A DNA stretch of 64,000 nucleotides from Streptomyces griseiscabiei. GTDB taxonomy: Bacteria > Actinomycetota > Actinomycetes > Streptomycetales > Streptomycetaceae. Location of the stretch: assembly GCF_020010925.1 (NCBI RefSeq), contig NZ_JAGJBZ010000002.1, positions 1,364,001 to 1,428,000 on the forward strand, read 5' to 3'. Shown one piece after another: positions 17,410-26,989 of this stretch. Position numbers and translations under genes: made by a program. How positions within the stretch are numbered: the first letter of the stretch is position 1; each line of letters begins with the position of its first letter. The notes beneath the pieces are model-generated. The model saw nothing but the letters and a program-made list of their open reading frames with translations, had not been told where the DNA came from and made no database searches.

Positions 17410-18632
17410 TTGTCGCCTCCGGCGTCCTTGTGGTGCGGGTTCTCCCAGATGACCGTGGCGCCCATGCCGAAGCCGACGCACATGGTGGTGAGGCCGTAGC
17501 GGACCTCCGGCTGCTCCTCGAACTGCCGGGCCAGCTGCGTCATCAGACGCACACCCGAGGAGGCCAGCGGGTGACCGAAGGCGATGGCGCCGCCGTACTG
17601 GTTGACGCGCGCGTCGTCGTCGGCGATGCCGTAGTGCTCCAGGAAGGCCAGCACCTGCACGGCGAAGGCCTCGTTGACCTCGAACAGGCCGATGTCGTCG
17701 ATGGACAGACCGGCCTGCGCGAGCGCCTTCTCCGTCGCCGGGATCGGGCCGTAGCCCATGACCTCCGGCTCGACACCCGCGAAGGAGTACGAGACGAGAC
17801 GCATCTTGACCGGCAGGTTGTTCTCGCGGGCGAAGTCCTCGGACGCGATGAGCGAGGCGGTCGCGCCGTCGTTCAGACCGGCCGCGTTACCGGCGGTGAC
17901 CCGGCCGTGCACCCGGAACGGCGTCTTGAGGCCCGTCAGGTTCTCGATGGTCGTGCCCGGCCGCATCGGCTCGTCGGCGGTGACCAGGCCCCAGCCGGTC
18001 TCACCGGCCTCCGCGTTCGTCCGCCGCACCGAGATCGGTACCAGGTCGGCCTGGATCTTGCCGTTGGCGTACGCCTTGGCGGCCTTCTCCTGGGAGCGCA
18101 CGGCGTACTCGTCGGCGCGCTGCTTGGTGATCGTCGGGTACCGGTCGTGCAGGTTCTCGGCGGTCATGCCCATGAACAGGGCGGACTCGTCGACCAGCTT
18201 CTCGGAGACGAACCGCGGGTTCGGGTCCACGCCCTCACCCATCGGGTGGCGGCCCATGTGCTCGACACCGCCGGCGATGGCGACGTCGTAGGCGCCGAAG
18301 GCGACGGAACCGGCGACCGAGGTGACGGCGGTCAGCGCGCCGGCGCACATGCGGTCGATGGAGTAGCCGGGCACCGACTGCGGCAGTCCGGCGAGGATGC
18401 CCGCCGTACGGCCGATGGTGAGGCCCTGGTCACCGATCTGCGTGGTCGCGGCGATGGCGACCTCGTCGATCTTCGCGGGCTCCAGACCGGGGTTGCGGCG
18501 CAGCAGCTCCCGGATCGCCTTCACGACGAGGTCGTCGGCGCGGGTCTCGTGGTAGATGCCCTTCGGGCCCGCCTTGCCGAACGGGGTGCGGACGCCGTCG
18601 ACGAAGACGACTTCCTTGACGGTACGAGGCAC
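17406..18632 (-). CDS. fadA: Acetyl-CoA acetyltransferase / 3-ketoacyl-CoA thiolase
   Basis: A 408-residue thiolase that cleaves 3-ketoacyl-CoA in beta-oxidation. The nucleophilic Cys lies in DRMCAGALTAV, the conserved His in GGAIAFGHPLASSG, and the second Cys in TMCVGFGMGA near the C terminus; GGVEHMGRHPM and NEAFAVQVLAF are also family landmarks. The GTG at 18632 is preceded by GGAGGAGA with normal spacing; the longer frame up to 18887 runs over the promoter and a dispersed repeat. It is the first gene of a two-gene operon with fadB. The usual CxSG around the nucleophile is CAGA here, as in several actinobacterial FadA proteins. Confidence 0.92.
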   Translation of the reverse strand: MPRTVKEVVFVDGVRTPFGKAGPKGIYHETRADDLVVKAIRELLRRNPGLEPAKIDEVAIAATTQIGDQGLTIGRTAGILAGLPQSVPGYSIDRMCAGALTAVTSVAGSVAFGAYDVAIAGGVEHMGRHPMGEGVDPNPRFVSEKLVDESALFMGMTAENLHDRYPTITKQRADEYAVRSQEKAAKAYANGKIQADLVPISVRRTNAEAGETGWGLVTADEPMRPGTTIENLTGLKTPFRVHGRVTAGNAAGLNDGATASLIASEDFARENNLPVKMRLVSYSFAGVEPEVMGYGPIPATEKALAQAGLSIDDIGLFEVNEAFAVQVLAFLEHYGIADDDARVNQYGGAIAFGHPLASSGVRLMTQLARQFEEQPEVRYGLTTMCVGFGMGATVIWENPHHKDAGGDK

Positions 18633-18794
18633 GATGGCTCTCCTCCAGAGGTGCGGGACGGCACTGCTGCGATACGCATCCGCTGAGCGGGCGCTCAGCC
18701 CCATGCTACTTACGAGTAACCGAGCTGCCCACCCCTGGGGGAGGGAGCGGCGAAGGTCACACGACTTCCCCATGTTACCGCCGGTTACATCAGC

Positions 18795-18872
18795 GCCCCG
18801 CAGGGGCGCGGGGCTGTGCCTGATATGCGGCTCCGCCGCGTGGGCGCGACCAGCCGAAACGAACCCGCAGTC
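18795..18872. repeat. Dispersed 3'-end element, inverted diverged copy F
   Basis: Read on the minus strand this region matches the element seen at 31470 and 55724 (GCGGGT, then GGCTGGTCGCGC, then the CCCCGCGCCCCT end), but a stem GCGGCTCCGCCGC is inserted in the middle. It lies 11 bases beyond the stop of the lacI-type gene. Confidence 0.55.
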
Positions 18873-18883
18873 CGCCACGGCGC

Positions 18884-19915
18884 TCAAGGGGCAGTCGCAG
18901 TGGACCCTCTGGGTACCAGCACAGGCGTGGCCACCGGATGCGACACCCCCACCTCCCCGTCCCCCGCGATCACCCCGAACAACGTCCGCCCCACATCCGC
19001 CCCGAACCCGTACACGTCATGACTCATCGCGGACAGAGTCGGCCGAGTGAGCCGACAAAGCTGCGAGTCGTCCCACGCCAGCAACGACACCTCCTCCGGC
19101 ACCCGCACCCCCATCTCCGCCGCCACCGACAACCCCGCCACCGCCATGATGTCGTTGTCGTAGACGATCGCCGTGGGCCGATCATCCCCCGCCCCGGTCA
19201 ACAGCGACCGAGTGGCCCGGGCCCCCGCGTCCCCCGAGAAGTCCGTCGCCACCTGCCGGGCCCCGGCCAGCCCCAACTCCCGCGCGGCCCGATCGAACGC
19301 CGCCGTACGAATCGCCGTGTGCCCCAGCGCGGCAGCGCCCCCCACCCGCGCGATCCGCCGATGCCCCAGCGCCGCCAGATACCGCACCGCCTCCGTCACG
19401 GCGGTCGCGTCGTCCGTCCACACGGAGGTGAGCCCTCCGGTCAGCGACGGATGCCCGACGGCGACGACCGGCACCCCCAGCCGCTCCACCGCCGCCACTC
19501 TCGGATCGTCCGCGCGGAAGTCGACGAGGATCGACCCGCTGACCTGCCGCCCCCGCCACCACGCGTCCTGGAGCCCCACCTCCTCCTCCAGATTCCGCAC
19601 CAGCCGCAGCAGCAGGGAGCAGGACCGCTCGGTCAGCACGCTCTCCACCCCGGAGATGAACTCCATGTAGAACGGCTCCAGTCCGAGCAGCTTCGCCGGC
19701 CGGCACACCGCCAGCCCGACCACGTCGACCCGCTGACTCGACAGCGACCGCGCCGCCAGATTCGGCGCCCACCCCAGCTCCCGCGCCGCCGCGAAGATCC
19801 GGTCCCGGGTGGCGTCGGCCAGCCCCGGCTTCCGGTTGAACGCGAGCGACACCGCCCCCTTGGACACCCCGGCGCGCGCGGCGACGTCCTTGATGGTCAC
19901 GCGGGGGGTCGTCAT
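18884..19915 (-). CDS. LacI-family transcriptional regulator of the mannoside divergon
   Basis: A 343-residue LacI/GalR repressor. The helix-turn-helix is residues 6-27 (VTIKDVAARAGVSKGAVSLAFN) and the hinge helix follows (NLAARSLSSQR); the rest is a periplasmic-binding-protein-like effector domain ending with LLAWDDSQLCRLTRPTLSAM. The ATG overlaps the stop of the upstream beta-mannosidase gene (ATGA), so it is co-transcribed with the enzyme. Two ACCGGT palindromes in the divergent promoter region are its likely operators. The effector is presumably a mannoside or other oligosaccharide brought in by the adjacent transporter (inference). Confidence 0.9.
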   Translation of the reverse strand: MTTPRVTIKDVAARAGVSKGAVSLAFNRKPGLADATRDRIFAAARELGWAPNLAARSLSSQRVDVVGLAVCRPAKLLGLEPFYMEFISGVESVLTERSCSLLLRLVRNLEEEVGLQDAWWRGRQVSGSILVDFRADDPRVAAVERLGVPVVAVGHPSLTGGLTSVWTDDATAVTEAVRYLAALGHRRIARVGGAAALGHTAIRTAAFDRAARELGLAGARQVATDFSGDAGARATRSLLTGAGDDRPTAIVYDNDIMAVAGLSVAAEMGVRVPEEVSLLAWDDSQLCRLTRPTLSAMSHDVYGFGADVGRTLFGVIAGDGEVGVSHPVATPVLVPRGSTATAP

Positions 19916-22305
19916 CGGTGGGGCTCCAGGCAGTACAGGGCCGCTCGCGCGGCGTCCGGATCGGGAGTCTCCCAGCCGTCGACCCCGATGGTCACCTGTT
20001 CCCCGGGAAGCAGGGTGACGAGCCCCCGGTCCGCCCGCGCCCCCGGGTCCAGCCGGTCGGCCTGGAGGAGCAGGTCCCGTACGAGGGTGCGGGCCGTCAC
20101 CGTGACCGAACCCGGCGCGACGGTCACCTCGAACTCCGGCCGCGGACAAGGGATGTCGCGGTCGGGGCCGGGGAAGCGCAGGGCCCGCAGTCCGTCCGCG
20201 TCCGCGACGAGGAACTCCTTCGGCCCGGCGGGCACCAGCTCCCGCTCCACGCCGACCCGGGCCACCGCCCGCCCGGCGGCGGCGAAGGGGACGTACGCCT
20301 CCCCGAGCACCGCCCCGTCGACCGACATCCGCCGCAGCCGCGCGGAGCCCGTCCATTCTCCGGCCGCCTGATTCACCACGGCCAACACCAGCTCCCCGTC
20401 CCGCATCTGAAAGGTCGTCAACCGGTCCGCGTACAGCCGCCGCAGCTCGTGACAGAGCGGCTTCTCCCTCCCGTCCCCGTCGATCGCCGCCCACGAGGTC
20501 ACCGGCCAGCAGTCGTTGAGCTGCCACACGACCGTGCCCGCGCACACCGGCCAGTGGGACCGCCAGTGCTCGATCCCGGCGGCGACCGCACGCGCCTGGT
20601 TGACCTGCGTCAGGTAGTGCCACCGGTCGAAGTCCCCCTCCGGACCCGCTGAACCCTCCGGCACCACGAAATGCCGCGCGAGCCCCCGCGCCAGCTTCCC
20701 GTTCCCGTCCTCCGCCTTCTGGTGGTGCAGCATGCCGGGAGAGTCGGCGGCGAGTTCCTCGCCGGGCAGCGCCCGCCGCAGCGTTGCGTACGCGGGCGGC
20801 GCCTGCCAGCCGAACTCGGCCACGAAACGCGGCACGTTCGCCCGGTACTCCGCGTAGTCCTCCCGGTTCCACACCTCCCAGGAGTGGTGCGTCCCGTGCG
20901 CGGGATCGTTCGGATGCCGCTCCCAGGAACCCGACCACGGGCTGCCCGCCGTGTACGGCCGCGTCGGGTCCAACTCCGCGACCACCCGCGGCAGCAGCCC
21001 CAGGTAGTACCCCTCGCCCCACGACTCCCCGGCGAGCCGCTCCTCCCAGCCCCAGTCCCGGAACCCCCACAGGTTCTCGTTGTTGCCGTTCCACAGCACC
21101 AGCGAGGGATGCGGCATCAGCCGTACGACGTTCTCCCGCGCCTCGGCCTCCACCTCGCCCCGCAGCGGCTGTTCCTCCGGGTAGGCCGCGCACGCGAAGG
21201 GGAAGTCCTGCCAGACCAGCAGCCCCAGCTCGTCGCAGACGTCGTAGAAGTCCTCGCTCTCGTAGATCCCGCCGCCCCAGATCCGTACGAGGTCGACACC
21301 GGCCCCGGCCGCCTGCCGCAGCCGCTCCCGGTACCGCTCACGGGTGACACGGGAGGGGAACACGTCGTCCGGGATCCAGTTCACGCCGCGCGCGAACAGC
21401 CGCTCGCCGTTGACGACGAGGGTGAAACCGGTCCCGTGCTCGTCGGCGCCCCGGTCCAGCTCCACGGTCCGGAACCCGACCCGCCGACGCCACACGTCGA
21501 GTGCGTCACCCTCTCCGTACAGCGTCAACTCGACCTCGTACAGCGGCTGTTCGCCGTACCCGCGCGGCCACCACAGCCCCACGCCGGGCACCTCCAGCCG
21601 TACGACCCCGCTCGTCCCCTCGACCTCCGCGACCGCGCTGACGCCCCCCACCCGGGCCTCCAGCCGCAGCCCCGCCTCGACGGCCGCCCGCTCCACGTCG
21701 ACGAGCAGCTCGACATGCCCGGTGGTGCCCTCGACGGTCACCAGCGGCCGTACGCGCGCGATCCGGGCCGTGGACCATCTCTCCAGCCGGACGGGCCGCC
21801 AGATCCCGGCGGTCACCAGCGTCGGCCCCCAGTCCCACCCGAACGAGCAGGCCATCTTCCTGATGAACTGGAAGGGCTCGGGATAGGCGTTCGGCCGGTC
21901 GCCGAGCCGCCGGCGCACCGCCTCCGCCTCGGCGTACGCGGAGGCGAAACGCACGGAGAGCGGGCCGCTCAGCCCGGTGACGTCGAAGCGGTACGAGCGG
22001 TGCATGTTCCGCACGGAGCCGAGGACCCGCCCGTCGAGCCGGATCTCGGCGGCGGTGTCGAGCCCGTCGAAGACCAGGTCCACCTGGTCGTGCCCCACCG
22101 CGCCGACGTCCGGCAGCTCCACCTCGTACGTCCACTCCCGGCGCCCCACCCACGCCACCTCGGACTCGTTCCGCCCGAGGAAGGGGTCCGGGATCAGCCC
22201 CGCCGCCAGCAGATCGGTATGCACGCACCCCGGCACCGCGGCGGGCAGGGAACCCCCCTCGTGCCGCAGGATCCAGCCCTCGGTGAGCGGTGTGGCGTCC
22301 AGCAT
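19912..22305 (-). CDS. GH2 beta-mannosidase
   Basis: A 797-residue glycoside hydrolase of family 2, closest in layout to beta-mannosidases, which remove terminal beta-mannose from the non-reducing end. The sugar-binding domain includes GGSLPAAVPGCVHTDLL and QFIRKMACSFGWDWGP; the TIM barrel has WGGGIYE, the acid/base Glu410 in WNGNNENLWG and the nucleophile Glu497 in FVAEFGWQ; a C-terminal beta-sandwich follows. No signal peptide is present, so it acts in the cytoplasm on imported oligosaccharides. The ATG at 22305 has AGGAG upstream and a candidate operator just beyond it. First gene of an operon with the LacI regulator. Confidence 0.9.
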   Translation of the reverse strand: MLDATPLTEGWILRHEGGSLPAAVPGCVHTDLLAAGLIPDPFLGRNESEVAWVGRREWTYEVELPDVGAVGHDQVDLVFDGLDTAAEIRLDGRVLGSVRNMHRSYRFDVTGLSGPLSVRFASAYAEAEAVRRRLGDRPNAYPEPFQFIRKMACSFGWDWGPTLVTAGIWRPVRLERWSTARIARVRPLVTVEGTTGHVELLVDVERAAVEAGLRLEARVGGVSAVAEVEGTSGVVRLEVPGVGLWWPRGYGEQPLYEVELTLYGEGDALDVWRRRVGFRTVELDRGADEHGTGFTLVVNGERLFARGVNWIPDDVFPSRVTRERYRERLRQAAGAGVDLVRIWGGGIYESEDFYDVCDELGLLVWQDFPFACAAYPEEQPLRGEVEAEARENVVRLMPHPSLVLWNGNNENLWGFRDWGWEERLAGESWGEGYYLGLLPRVVAELDPTRPYTAGSPWSGSWERHPNDPAHGTHHSWEVWNREDYAEYRANVPRFVAEFGWQAPPAYATLRRALPGEELAADSPGMLHHQKAEDGNGKLARGLARHFVVPEGSAGPEGDFDRWHYLTQVNQARAVAAGIEHWRSHWPVCAGTVVWQLNDCWPVTSWAAIDGDGREKPLCHELRRLYADRLTTFQMRDGELVLAVVNQAAGEWTGSARLRRMSVDGAVLGEAYVPFAAAGRAVARVGVERELVPAGPKEFLVADADGLRALRFPGPDRDIPCPRPEFEVTVAPGSVTVTARTLVRDLLLQADRLDPGARADRGLVTLLPGEQVTIGVDGWETPDPDAARAALYCLEPHR

Positions 22306-22314
22306 GCGCACTCC

Positions 22315-22326
22315 TAAACCGGTCCA
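22315..22326. promoter_or_regulatory. Candidate LacI-type operator 1
   Basis: TAAACCGGTCCA matches the palindrome TGAACCGGTTCA at 10 of 12 positions and has an ACCGGT centre. It lies ten bases upstream of the beta-mannosidase start codon, adjacent to its ribosome site. Confidence 0.55.
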
Positions 22327-22382
22327 GTCCACCATGTCGACACCAGCGCGAAATCTTTCGACAGCCTTGGCGAAATAGGGAC

Positions 22383-22394
22383 TTTACCGGTTCA
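22383..22394. promoter_or_regulatory. Candidate LacI-type operator 2
   Basis: TTTACCGGTTCA also matches TGAACCGGTTCA at 10 of 12 positions. Its centre is 68 bases from operator 1, on the transporter side of the divergent region, so one repressor could control both directions. Confidence 0.55.
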
Positions 22395-22494
22395 GTGACT
22401 GCCTGCCAGAGTGCCGAACCAGCCATCCCATCCGCGCACCCATGCGTTCATCCATCCCACCCGTGCTCGTCCGTCCCGAACGGAGCTGGTGCAC

Positions 22495-23811
22495 ATGAAC
22501 CACCGGAAGACGCTCACCGGAACACTGCTGGCGGCCGCGCTCCTCGCGTCGGGCTGCACCGGCGGCGGAGGAAGCTCCAAGGGCGCCGACGCCGAGGCGG
22601 CCGACGACCCGGCCCAGGTGTCCGGATCCATCACGGTCCTCACCCACCGGACGGACATCGTGCAGGACGGCACGATGCAGAAGTACGCCGACGCCTTCAA
22701 CAAGACGTACCCGAAGGTGAAGGTGAAGTTCGACGCGATCACCGACTACGAGGCCGAAGTCAAGATCAGGATGAACACGGACAACTACGGTGACGTGCTG
22801 ATGATCCCGGCCGTCATCAAGAAGAACGACTATCCCAAGTTCTTCGCCTCGCTCGGCACCCAGAAGAAGCTGAGCGAGAAGTACCGCTTCACCGACTTCA
22901 CCGCCGTCGACGGCAAGGTCTACGGCCAGAGCCCGATGGGCGCGGCCCCCGGCTTCCTCTACAACAAGCGGATCTGGGCCGAGGCCGGCGTCACCGACTG
23001 GCCCACCACCTCGGCGGAGTTCCTCACCGCGCTGAAGGCCATCAAGGCGAAGACCGACGCCGTCCCGTACTACACCAACTTCGCCGCCCAGTGGCCGCTC
23101 AGCCAGTGGACCGCCGTGAACGGCTCGGTGAGCTGCGACACCGGGGCCACCACCAGGCTCGCCGAGGGCGACCCATGGGGCGAGGACGGCGAACTGCGCG
23201 TCGCCGACCAGCTGTTGTACGACATCGTGCACCAGAAGCTGATCGAGAAGGACCCGGCGACCACCAACTGGGAGAACTCCAAGCCGCAGTTGGCGAAGGG
23301 CGAGATCGCGACGGCCTGGCTCGGCAGCTGGGCGGTCATCCAGTTCCGGCAGGCCGCGGAGAAGGCGGGCGCCGACCCCGACGACATCGGCTTCATGCCG
23401 TTCCCCGCCCGGGTCGACGGCAAGGCCTGCGCGACCGTCAACCCCGACTACAACCAAGCCGTCAGCATCCACTCGAAGCACAAGGCGGCGGCCCGCGCCT
23501 GGGTCGACTGGTTCACCGACAAGTCGGGCTACGCACAGGACAACCTCTCGATCTCCACGCTCAAGGACGCCCCGCTGCCCGAGGTCCTGAAGCCGTACGA
23601 GGAGCAGGGCGTCGAACTCATCGAACTCGACGACGCCGAGGGCGGCACGGTCAAGGAGATCGACAACGCCTCGGAGGTCGGCATCAACGCGCCGGCCTAC
23701 CGCCAGGAGCTGGTCGACATCGCCCGCGGCGCCAAGGACGGCGACATCGACACCTTCCTCGACGACCTGGGCGAGCGCTGGACCGAGGCGGCGAAGACCG
23801 TGGGGTCCTGA
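22495..23811 (+). CDS. Extracellular sugar-binding lipoprotein of an ABC importer
   Basis: A 438-residue family 1 solute-binding protein. The signal peptide ends in a lipobox (LLASGC, acylated Cys21), followed by a Gly/Ser/Lys linker. The mature part has the usual landmarks: GSITVLTHRTD, MQKYADAFNKTYPKVKVKFDAITDYE, GQSPMGAAPGFLYNKRIW and AKGEIATAWLGSWAV. The ATG at 22495 gives the signal peptide and has GGAG nine bases upstream. Its stop overlaps the next start by one base. It probably presents a mannoside or related oligosaccharide to the two permeases, judging by the facing beta-mannosidase; the ligand is inferred. Confidence 0.9.
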   Translation: MNHRKTLTGTLLAAALLASGCTGGGGSSKGADAEAADDPAQVSGSITVLTHRTDIVQDGTMQKYADAFNKTYPKVKVKFDAITDYEAEVKIRMNTDNYGDVLMIPAVIKKNDYPKFFASLGTQKKLSEKYRFTDFTAVDGKVYGQSPMGAAPGFLYNKRIWAEAGVTDWPTTSAEFLTALKAIKAKTDAVPYYTNFAAQWPLSQWTAVNGSVSCDTGATTRLAEGDPWGEDGELRVADQLLYDIVHQKLIEKDPATTNWENSKPQLAKGEIATAWLGSWAVIQFRQAAEKAGADPDDIGFMPFPARVDGKACATVNPDYNQAVSIHSKHKAAARAWVDWFTDKSGYAQDNLSISTLKDAPLPEVLKPYEEQGVELIELDDAEGGTVKEIDNASEVGINAPAYRQELVDIARGAKDGDIDTFLDDLGERWTEAAKTVGS

Positions 23812-24782
23812 TGCCCCACGCGCGGACGACGGACCCCTCGCGCGTGACGGAGAAGGAGGCGCGGCCCCCGAAGGCCGCGCCCCGGCCCCCGGCGCCCCGG
23901 CGCGCGCCCCGCGGGGCGCGCCTGTGGCGGGGGCTCACCCCGTGGCTCTTCCTGGCCGCCCCGCTGACCCTGCTGGTCGTCTTCACCTACGCGCCGGTCG
24001 CCAACATGCTGGCCTACAGCTTCACCGACTGGGACGGAGTCAGCCCCGAGCTGACCTACACCGGCGCCGGGAACTACATCGAGATCTTCACCCGCCCCGA
24101 GCTGTTCCAGGTCTTCTTCGTCAGCGGCTACTACCTGGCCGCGTCGGTCCTGCAGATAGGGCTCGCCCTCTACTTCGCGACGGTCCTCAGCTTCGATGTC
24201 CGCTTCCGGAACCTCTTCAAGGGCATCCTGTTCTTCCCGTACCTGATCAACGGCGTCGCGATCGGTTTCGTCTTCCTCTACTTCTTCCAGGACGGCGGCA
24301 CCCTCGACTCGGTCCTGGCCCTCTTCGGCCACGAGTCCGACCGCGCCTGGCTCGGCACGTCCACGTCCGCCAACGTCTCCCTCGCGGGTGTCTCCGTGTG
24401 GCGTTACATGGGCCTGAACTTCGTGCTCTTCCTCGGTGCGATCCAGTCGATCCCGGGGGAGCTGTACGAGGCGGCCGAACTCGACGGCGCGAACCGCTGG
24501 CACCAGTTCCGGTACATCATCGCGCCCGGTATCCGCCCGGTCCTCAGTCTGAGCGTGATCCTCTCGATCTCCGGCTCGCTCTCGGTCTTCGAGATCCCGT
24601 ACATCATGACCGGCGGCGCCACCGGCACCGAGACCTTCGTGATCCAGACGGTCAAGCTCGCCTTCCAGTTCAACAAGACGGGCCTCGCGTCCGCCGCCGC
24701 GGTCGTCCTGCTGCTGATCATCCTGGCGGTGACGTGGCTGCAACGCCGACTGGTCCCCGACGACAGGGTGGACCTCGTATGA
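23811..24782 (+). CDS. ABC sugar importer permease, MalF-type
   Basis: A 323-residue inner-membrane permease with six predicted helices, preceded by a 38-residue Pro/Arg-rich cytoplasmic tail that is longer than usual. The EAA loop that contacts the ATPase reads EAAELDGANRWHQFRYIIAPGIRP. FTYAPVANMLAYSFTDWDG at the first helix is typical of this CUT1 subunit. It is translationally coupled on both sides (one-base overlap with the lipoprotein gene, four bases with the second permease). Confidence 0.9.
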   Translation: MPHARTTDPSRVTEKEARPPKAAPRPPAPRRAPRGARLWRGLTPWLFLAAPLTLLVVFTYAPVANMLAYSFTDWDGVSPELTYTGAGNYIEIFTRPELFQVFFVSGYYLAASVLQIGLALYFATVLSFDVRFRNLFKGILFFPYLINGVAIGFVFLYFFQDGGTLDSVLALFGHESDRAWLGTSTSANVSLAGVSVWRYMGLNFVLFLGAIQSIPGELYEAAELDGANRWHQFRYIIAPGIRPVLSLSVILSISGSLSVFEIPYIMTGGATGTETFVIQTVKLAFQFNKTGLASAAAVVLLLIILAVTWLQRRLVPDDRVDLV

Positions 24783-25627
24783 CGACCGCGAATCCCGTAC
24801 TGCGAAGGCGAGTCGCCCGCTCCCTCACCTATCTGTCCCTGGTCGGCGCGTCGGCCGTGGTCCTGCTGCCCCTGCTCGTGGTCGTGCTGACCTCGCTGAA
24901 GACCGAGGAGCAACTGGCGGACGACAGCGGTGCCCTCACCCTGCCGGACAGTTTCCTGAACCTCGCGAACTACGCGACGGCGTTCCGCGACGGCGAGATG
25001 CTGACCGCCTTCGGCAACACGGCGTTCATCCTCTTCTTCGCCATCTCCGGCACGGTCCTCATCGGTTCGATGGCGGCCTACGCGATCGACCGCTTCAGCT
25101 TCCGCCTCCGGAAACCGGTGGTCGCCCTCTTCCTGGTCGCCACCCTCGTCCCCGGCGTCACCACCCAGGTCGCGACCTTCCAGATCGTCGACAGCCTCGG
25201 CATGTTCGACAGCCTCTGGGCCCCGATCGCCCTCTACATGGGCACCGACATCGTCTCGATCTACATCTTCCTGCAGTTCGTGCGCTCGATCCCGGTCTCC
25301 CTGGACGAGTCCGCCCGCCTGGACGGCGCCAACGCCTTCACCATCTACCGGAAGATCATCTTCCCGCTCCTCAAGCCGGCGATCGCCACGGTCGTCATCG
25401 TGAAGGGGATCACCGTCTACAACGACTTCTACATCCCCTTCCTCTACCTCCCCTCCGACGACCGAGGTGTCATCTCCACCTCCCTCTTCCGCTTCAAGGG
25501 CCCCTTCGGCGCCCACTGGGAGACGATCTCGGCAGGAGCGGTCCTGGTGATCCTGCCGACCCTGATCGCCTTCCTGCTGCTCCAGAGGTTCATCTACAAC
25601 GGCTTCACGAGGGGAGCGACGAAATAG
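24779..25627 (+). CDS. ABC sugar importer permease, MalG-type
   Basis: A 282-residue permease with six predicted helices and the EAA loop ESARLDGANAFTIYRKIIFPLLKP. LPDSFLNLANYATAFRDGE after helix one is characteristic of the MalG-type partner. The operon has no nucleotide-binding subunit; in Streptomyces many CUT1 importers share the ATPase MsiK encoded elsewhere, which probably applies here. A weak hairpin (GGCGCCTG with CAGGCGCC) spans the gap to the convergent RNase D gene. Confidence 0.9.
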   Translation: MTTANPVLRRRVARSLTYLSLVGASAVVLLPLLVVVLTSLKTEEQLADDSGALTLPDSFLNLANYATAFRDGEMLTAFGNTAFILFFAISGTVLIGSMAAYAIDRFSFRLRKPVVALFLVATLVPGVTTQVATFQIVDSLGMFDSLWAPIALYMGTDIVSIYIFLQFVRSIPVSLDESARLDGANAFTIYRKIIFPLLKPAIATVVIVKGITVYNDFYIPFLYLPSDDRGVISTSLFRFKGPFGAHWETISAGAVLVILPTLIAFLLLQRFIYNGFTRGATK

Positions 25628-25660
25628 CGGCGCCTGCTCGGCTGCGGGGAACGGGGCCTT

Positions 25661-26962
25661 TCAGGCGCCCTTGACCTTCGCGACCGCCGACATCGCCCCC
25701 ACCAGCACCGGAGTCACCAACTCCACCTGCCACGCCCGAGCCCCGTACCCGGCCAGCGCCGCGGAGACCGACTCGGCGTCGACCGTACGCGGCGGCTCCC
25801 AGCACAGCCGCCGCACGGTGTCCGGCGTGATCAGGTTCTCCTGGGGCATGGCGAGCTGCTCGGCGAGCGCGCTCACCCCCGCCCGAGCCGCCGACAGCCG
25901 CGCCGCCGCGGCCGGATCCTTGTCGGCCCACGCCTTGGGCGGCGGCGGCCCCGCGACCGGCTGACCGTGCGCCGGCAGTGCCGAGTCGGGCAGGGCCCTG
26001 GCCCGGTCCACCGCGGCCTGCCACTGCTCCAGCTGCCGCCGTCCCATCCGGTGCCCGAAGCCGTTGAGCGCGGCCAGCGCGTGCGCGTTGACCGGCAGGG
26101 CGAGGGACGCCTCGACGATCGCCGCGTCGCTCAGCACCTTGCCCGGCGACACGTCCCGCCGCCGCGCGATCCGGTCCCGGGCCTCCCACATCTCCCGGAC
26201 GACCGCCATCTGCCGGCGCCGCCGCACCTTGTGCATCCCGGACGTACGCCGCCACGGGTCCTTGCGTGGCTCGGCGGGCGGCGCGGAGGCGATCGCGTCG
26301 AACTCCTGCCGCGCCCACTCCAGCTTCCCCTGCCGGTCCAGCTCCTTCTCCAGGGCGTCCCGCAGGTCCACCAGCAGTTCCACGTCGAGCGCGGCGTACC
26401 GCAGCCACGGATCGGGCAGCGGGCGGGTGGACCAGTCGACCGCGGAGTGGCCCTTCTCCAGGACGTAGCCGAGGACGCTCTCGACCATCGCGCCGAGGCC
26501 GACCCGGGGGAACCCGGCGATACGGCCCGCCAGCTCGGTGTCGAAGATCCGTGTGGGCACCATGTCTATCTCGCGCAGACAGGGCAGATCCTGGGTGGCC
26601 GCGTGGAGCACCCACTCGACGCCGGAGAGCGCCTCGCCGAGGCCGGAGAGGTCGGGGCAGGCGACGGGGTCGATGAGCGCGGTGCCCGCGCCCTCGCGGC
26701 GCAGCTGCACCAGATAGGCCCGCTGGCCGTAGCGGTAACCGGACGCGCGTTCGGCGTCCACGGCGACGGGCCCGGAGCCCGCGGCGAACGCGGCGATCAC
26801 CGCGGCGAGCGCGGATTCGTCGGCGATCACGGCCGGAACGCCGTCCCGTGGCTCCAGCAAAGGGATCGGCGCCCCCGCTTCAGAAGATCCGCCGTCGTCC
26901 GGAGGGGCGCCTCCGGTGGTTCGCAGGGTCCTGTCTGCTGCGGTCTCTTGGGCGTCGGTCAC
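25661..26962 (-). CDS. rnd: Ribonuclease D-like 3'-5' exonuclease
   Basis: A 433-residue RNase D family protein that trims 3' ends of structured RNAs. The DEDDy exonuclease core shows VDAERASGYRYGQRAYLVQL (Asp69 and Glu71), HAATQDLPCL and RYAALDVELLVDL (Tyr and Asp). An HRDC domain follows at about 225-310 (VVREMWEARDRIARRRDVSPGKVL), then a C-terminal HRDC-like region. The GTG start at 26962 has only a weak ribosome site, and the first 40 residues are low-complexity as in other actinobacterial members. It is transcribed alone toward the mannoside importer. Confidence 0.88.
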   Translation of the reverse strand: MTDAQETAADRTLRTTGGAPPDDGGSSEAGAPIPLLEPRDGVPAVIADESALAAVIAAFAAGSGPVAVDAERASGYRYGQRAYLVQLRREGAGTALIDPVACPDLSGLGEALSGVEWVLHAATQDLPCLREIDMVPTRIFDTELAGRIAGFPRVGLGAMVESVLGYVLEKGHSAVDWSTRPLPDPWLRYAALDVELLVDLRDALEKELDRQGKLEWARQEFDAIASAPPAEPRKDPWRRTSGMHKVRRRRQMAVVREMWEARDRIARRRDVSPGKVLSDAAIVEASLALPVNAHALAALNGFGHRMGRRQLEQWQAAVDRARALPDSALPAHGQPVAGPPPPKAWADKDPAAAARLSAARAGVSALAEQLAMPQENLITPDTVRRLCWEPPRTVDAESVSAALAGYGARAWQVELVTPVLVGAMSAVAKVKGA

Positions 26963-26989
26963 CTGTCAAGGGTATCTGTGTATGGACGA

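Noticed and set aside
15253..17499. 748-codon frame on the plus strand
   Set aside because: It is the antisense of fadB in a high-GC gene; the fadB protein on the other strand has every family motif.
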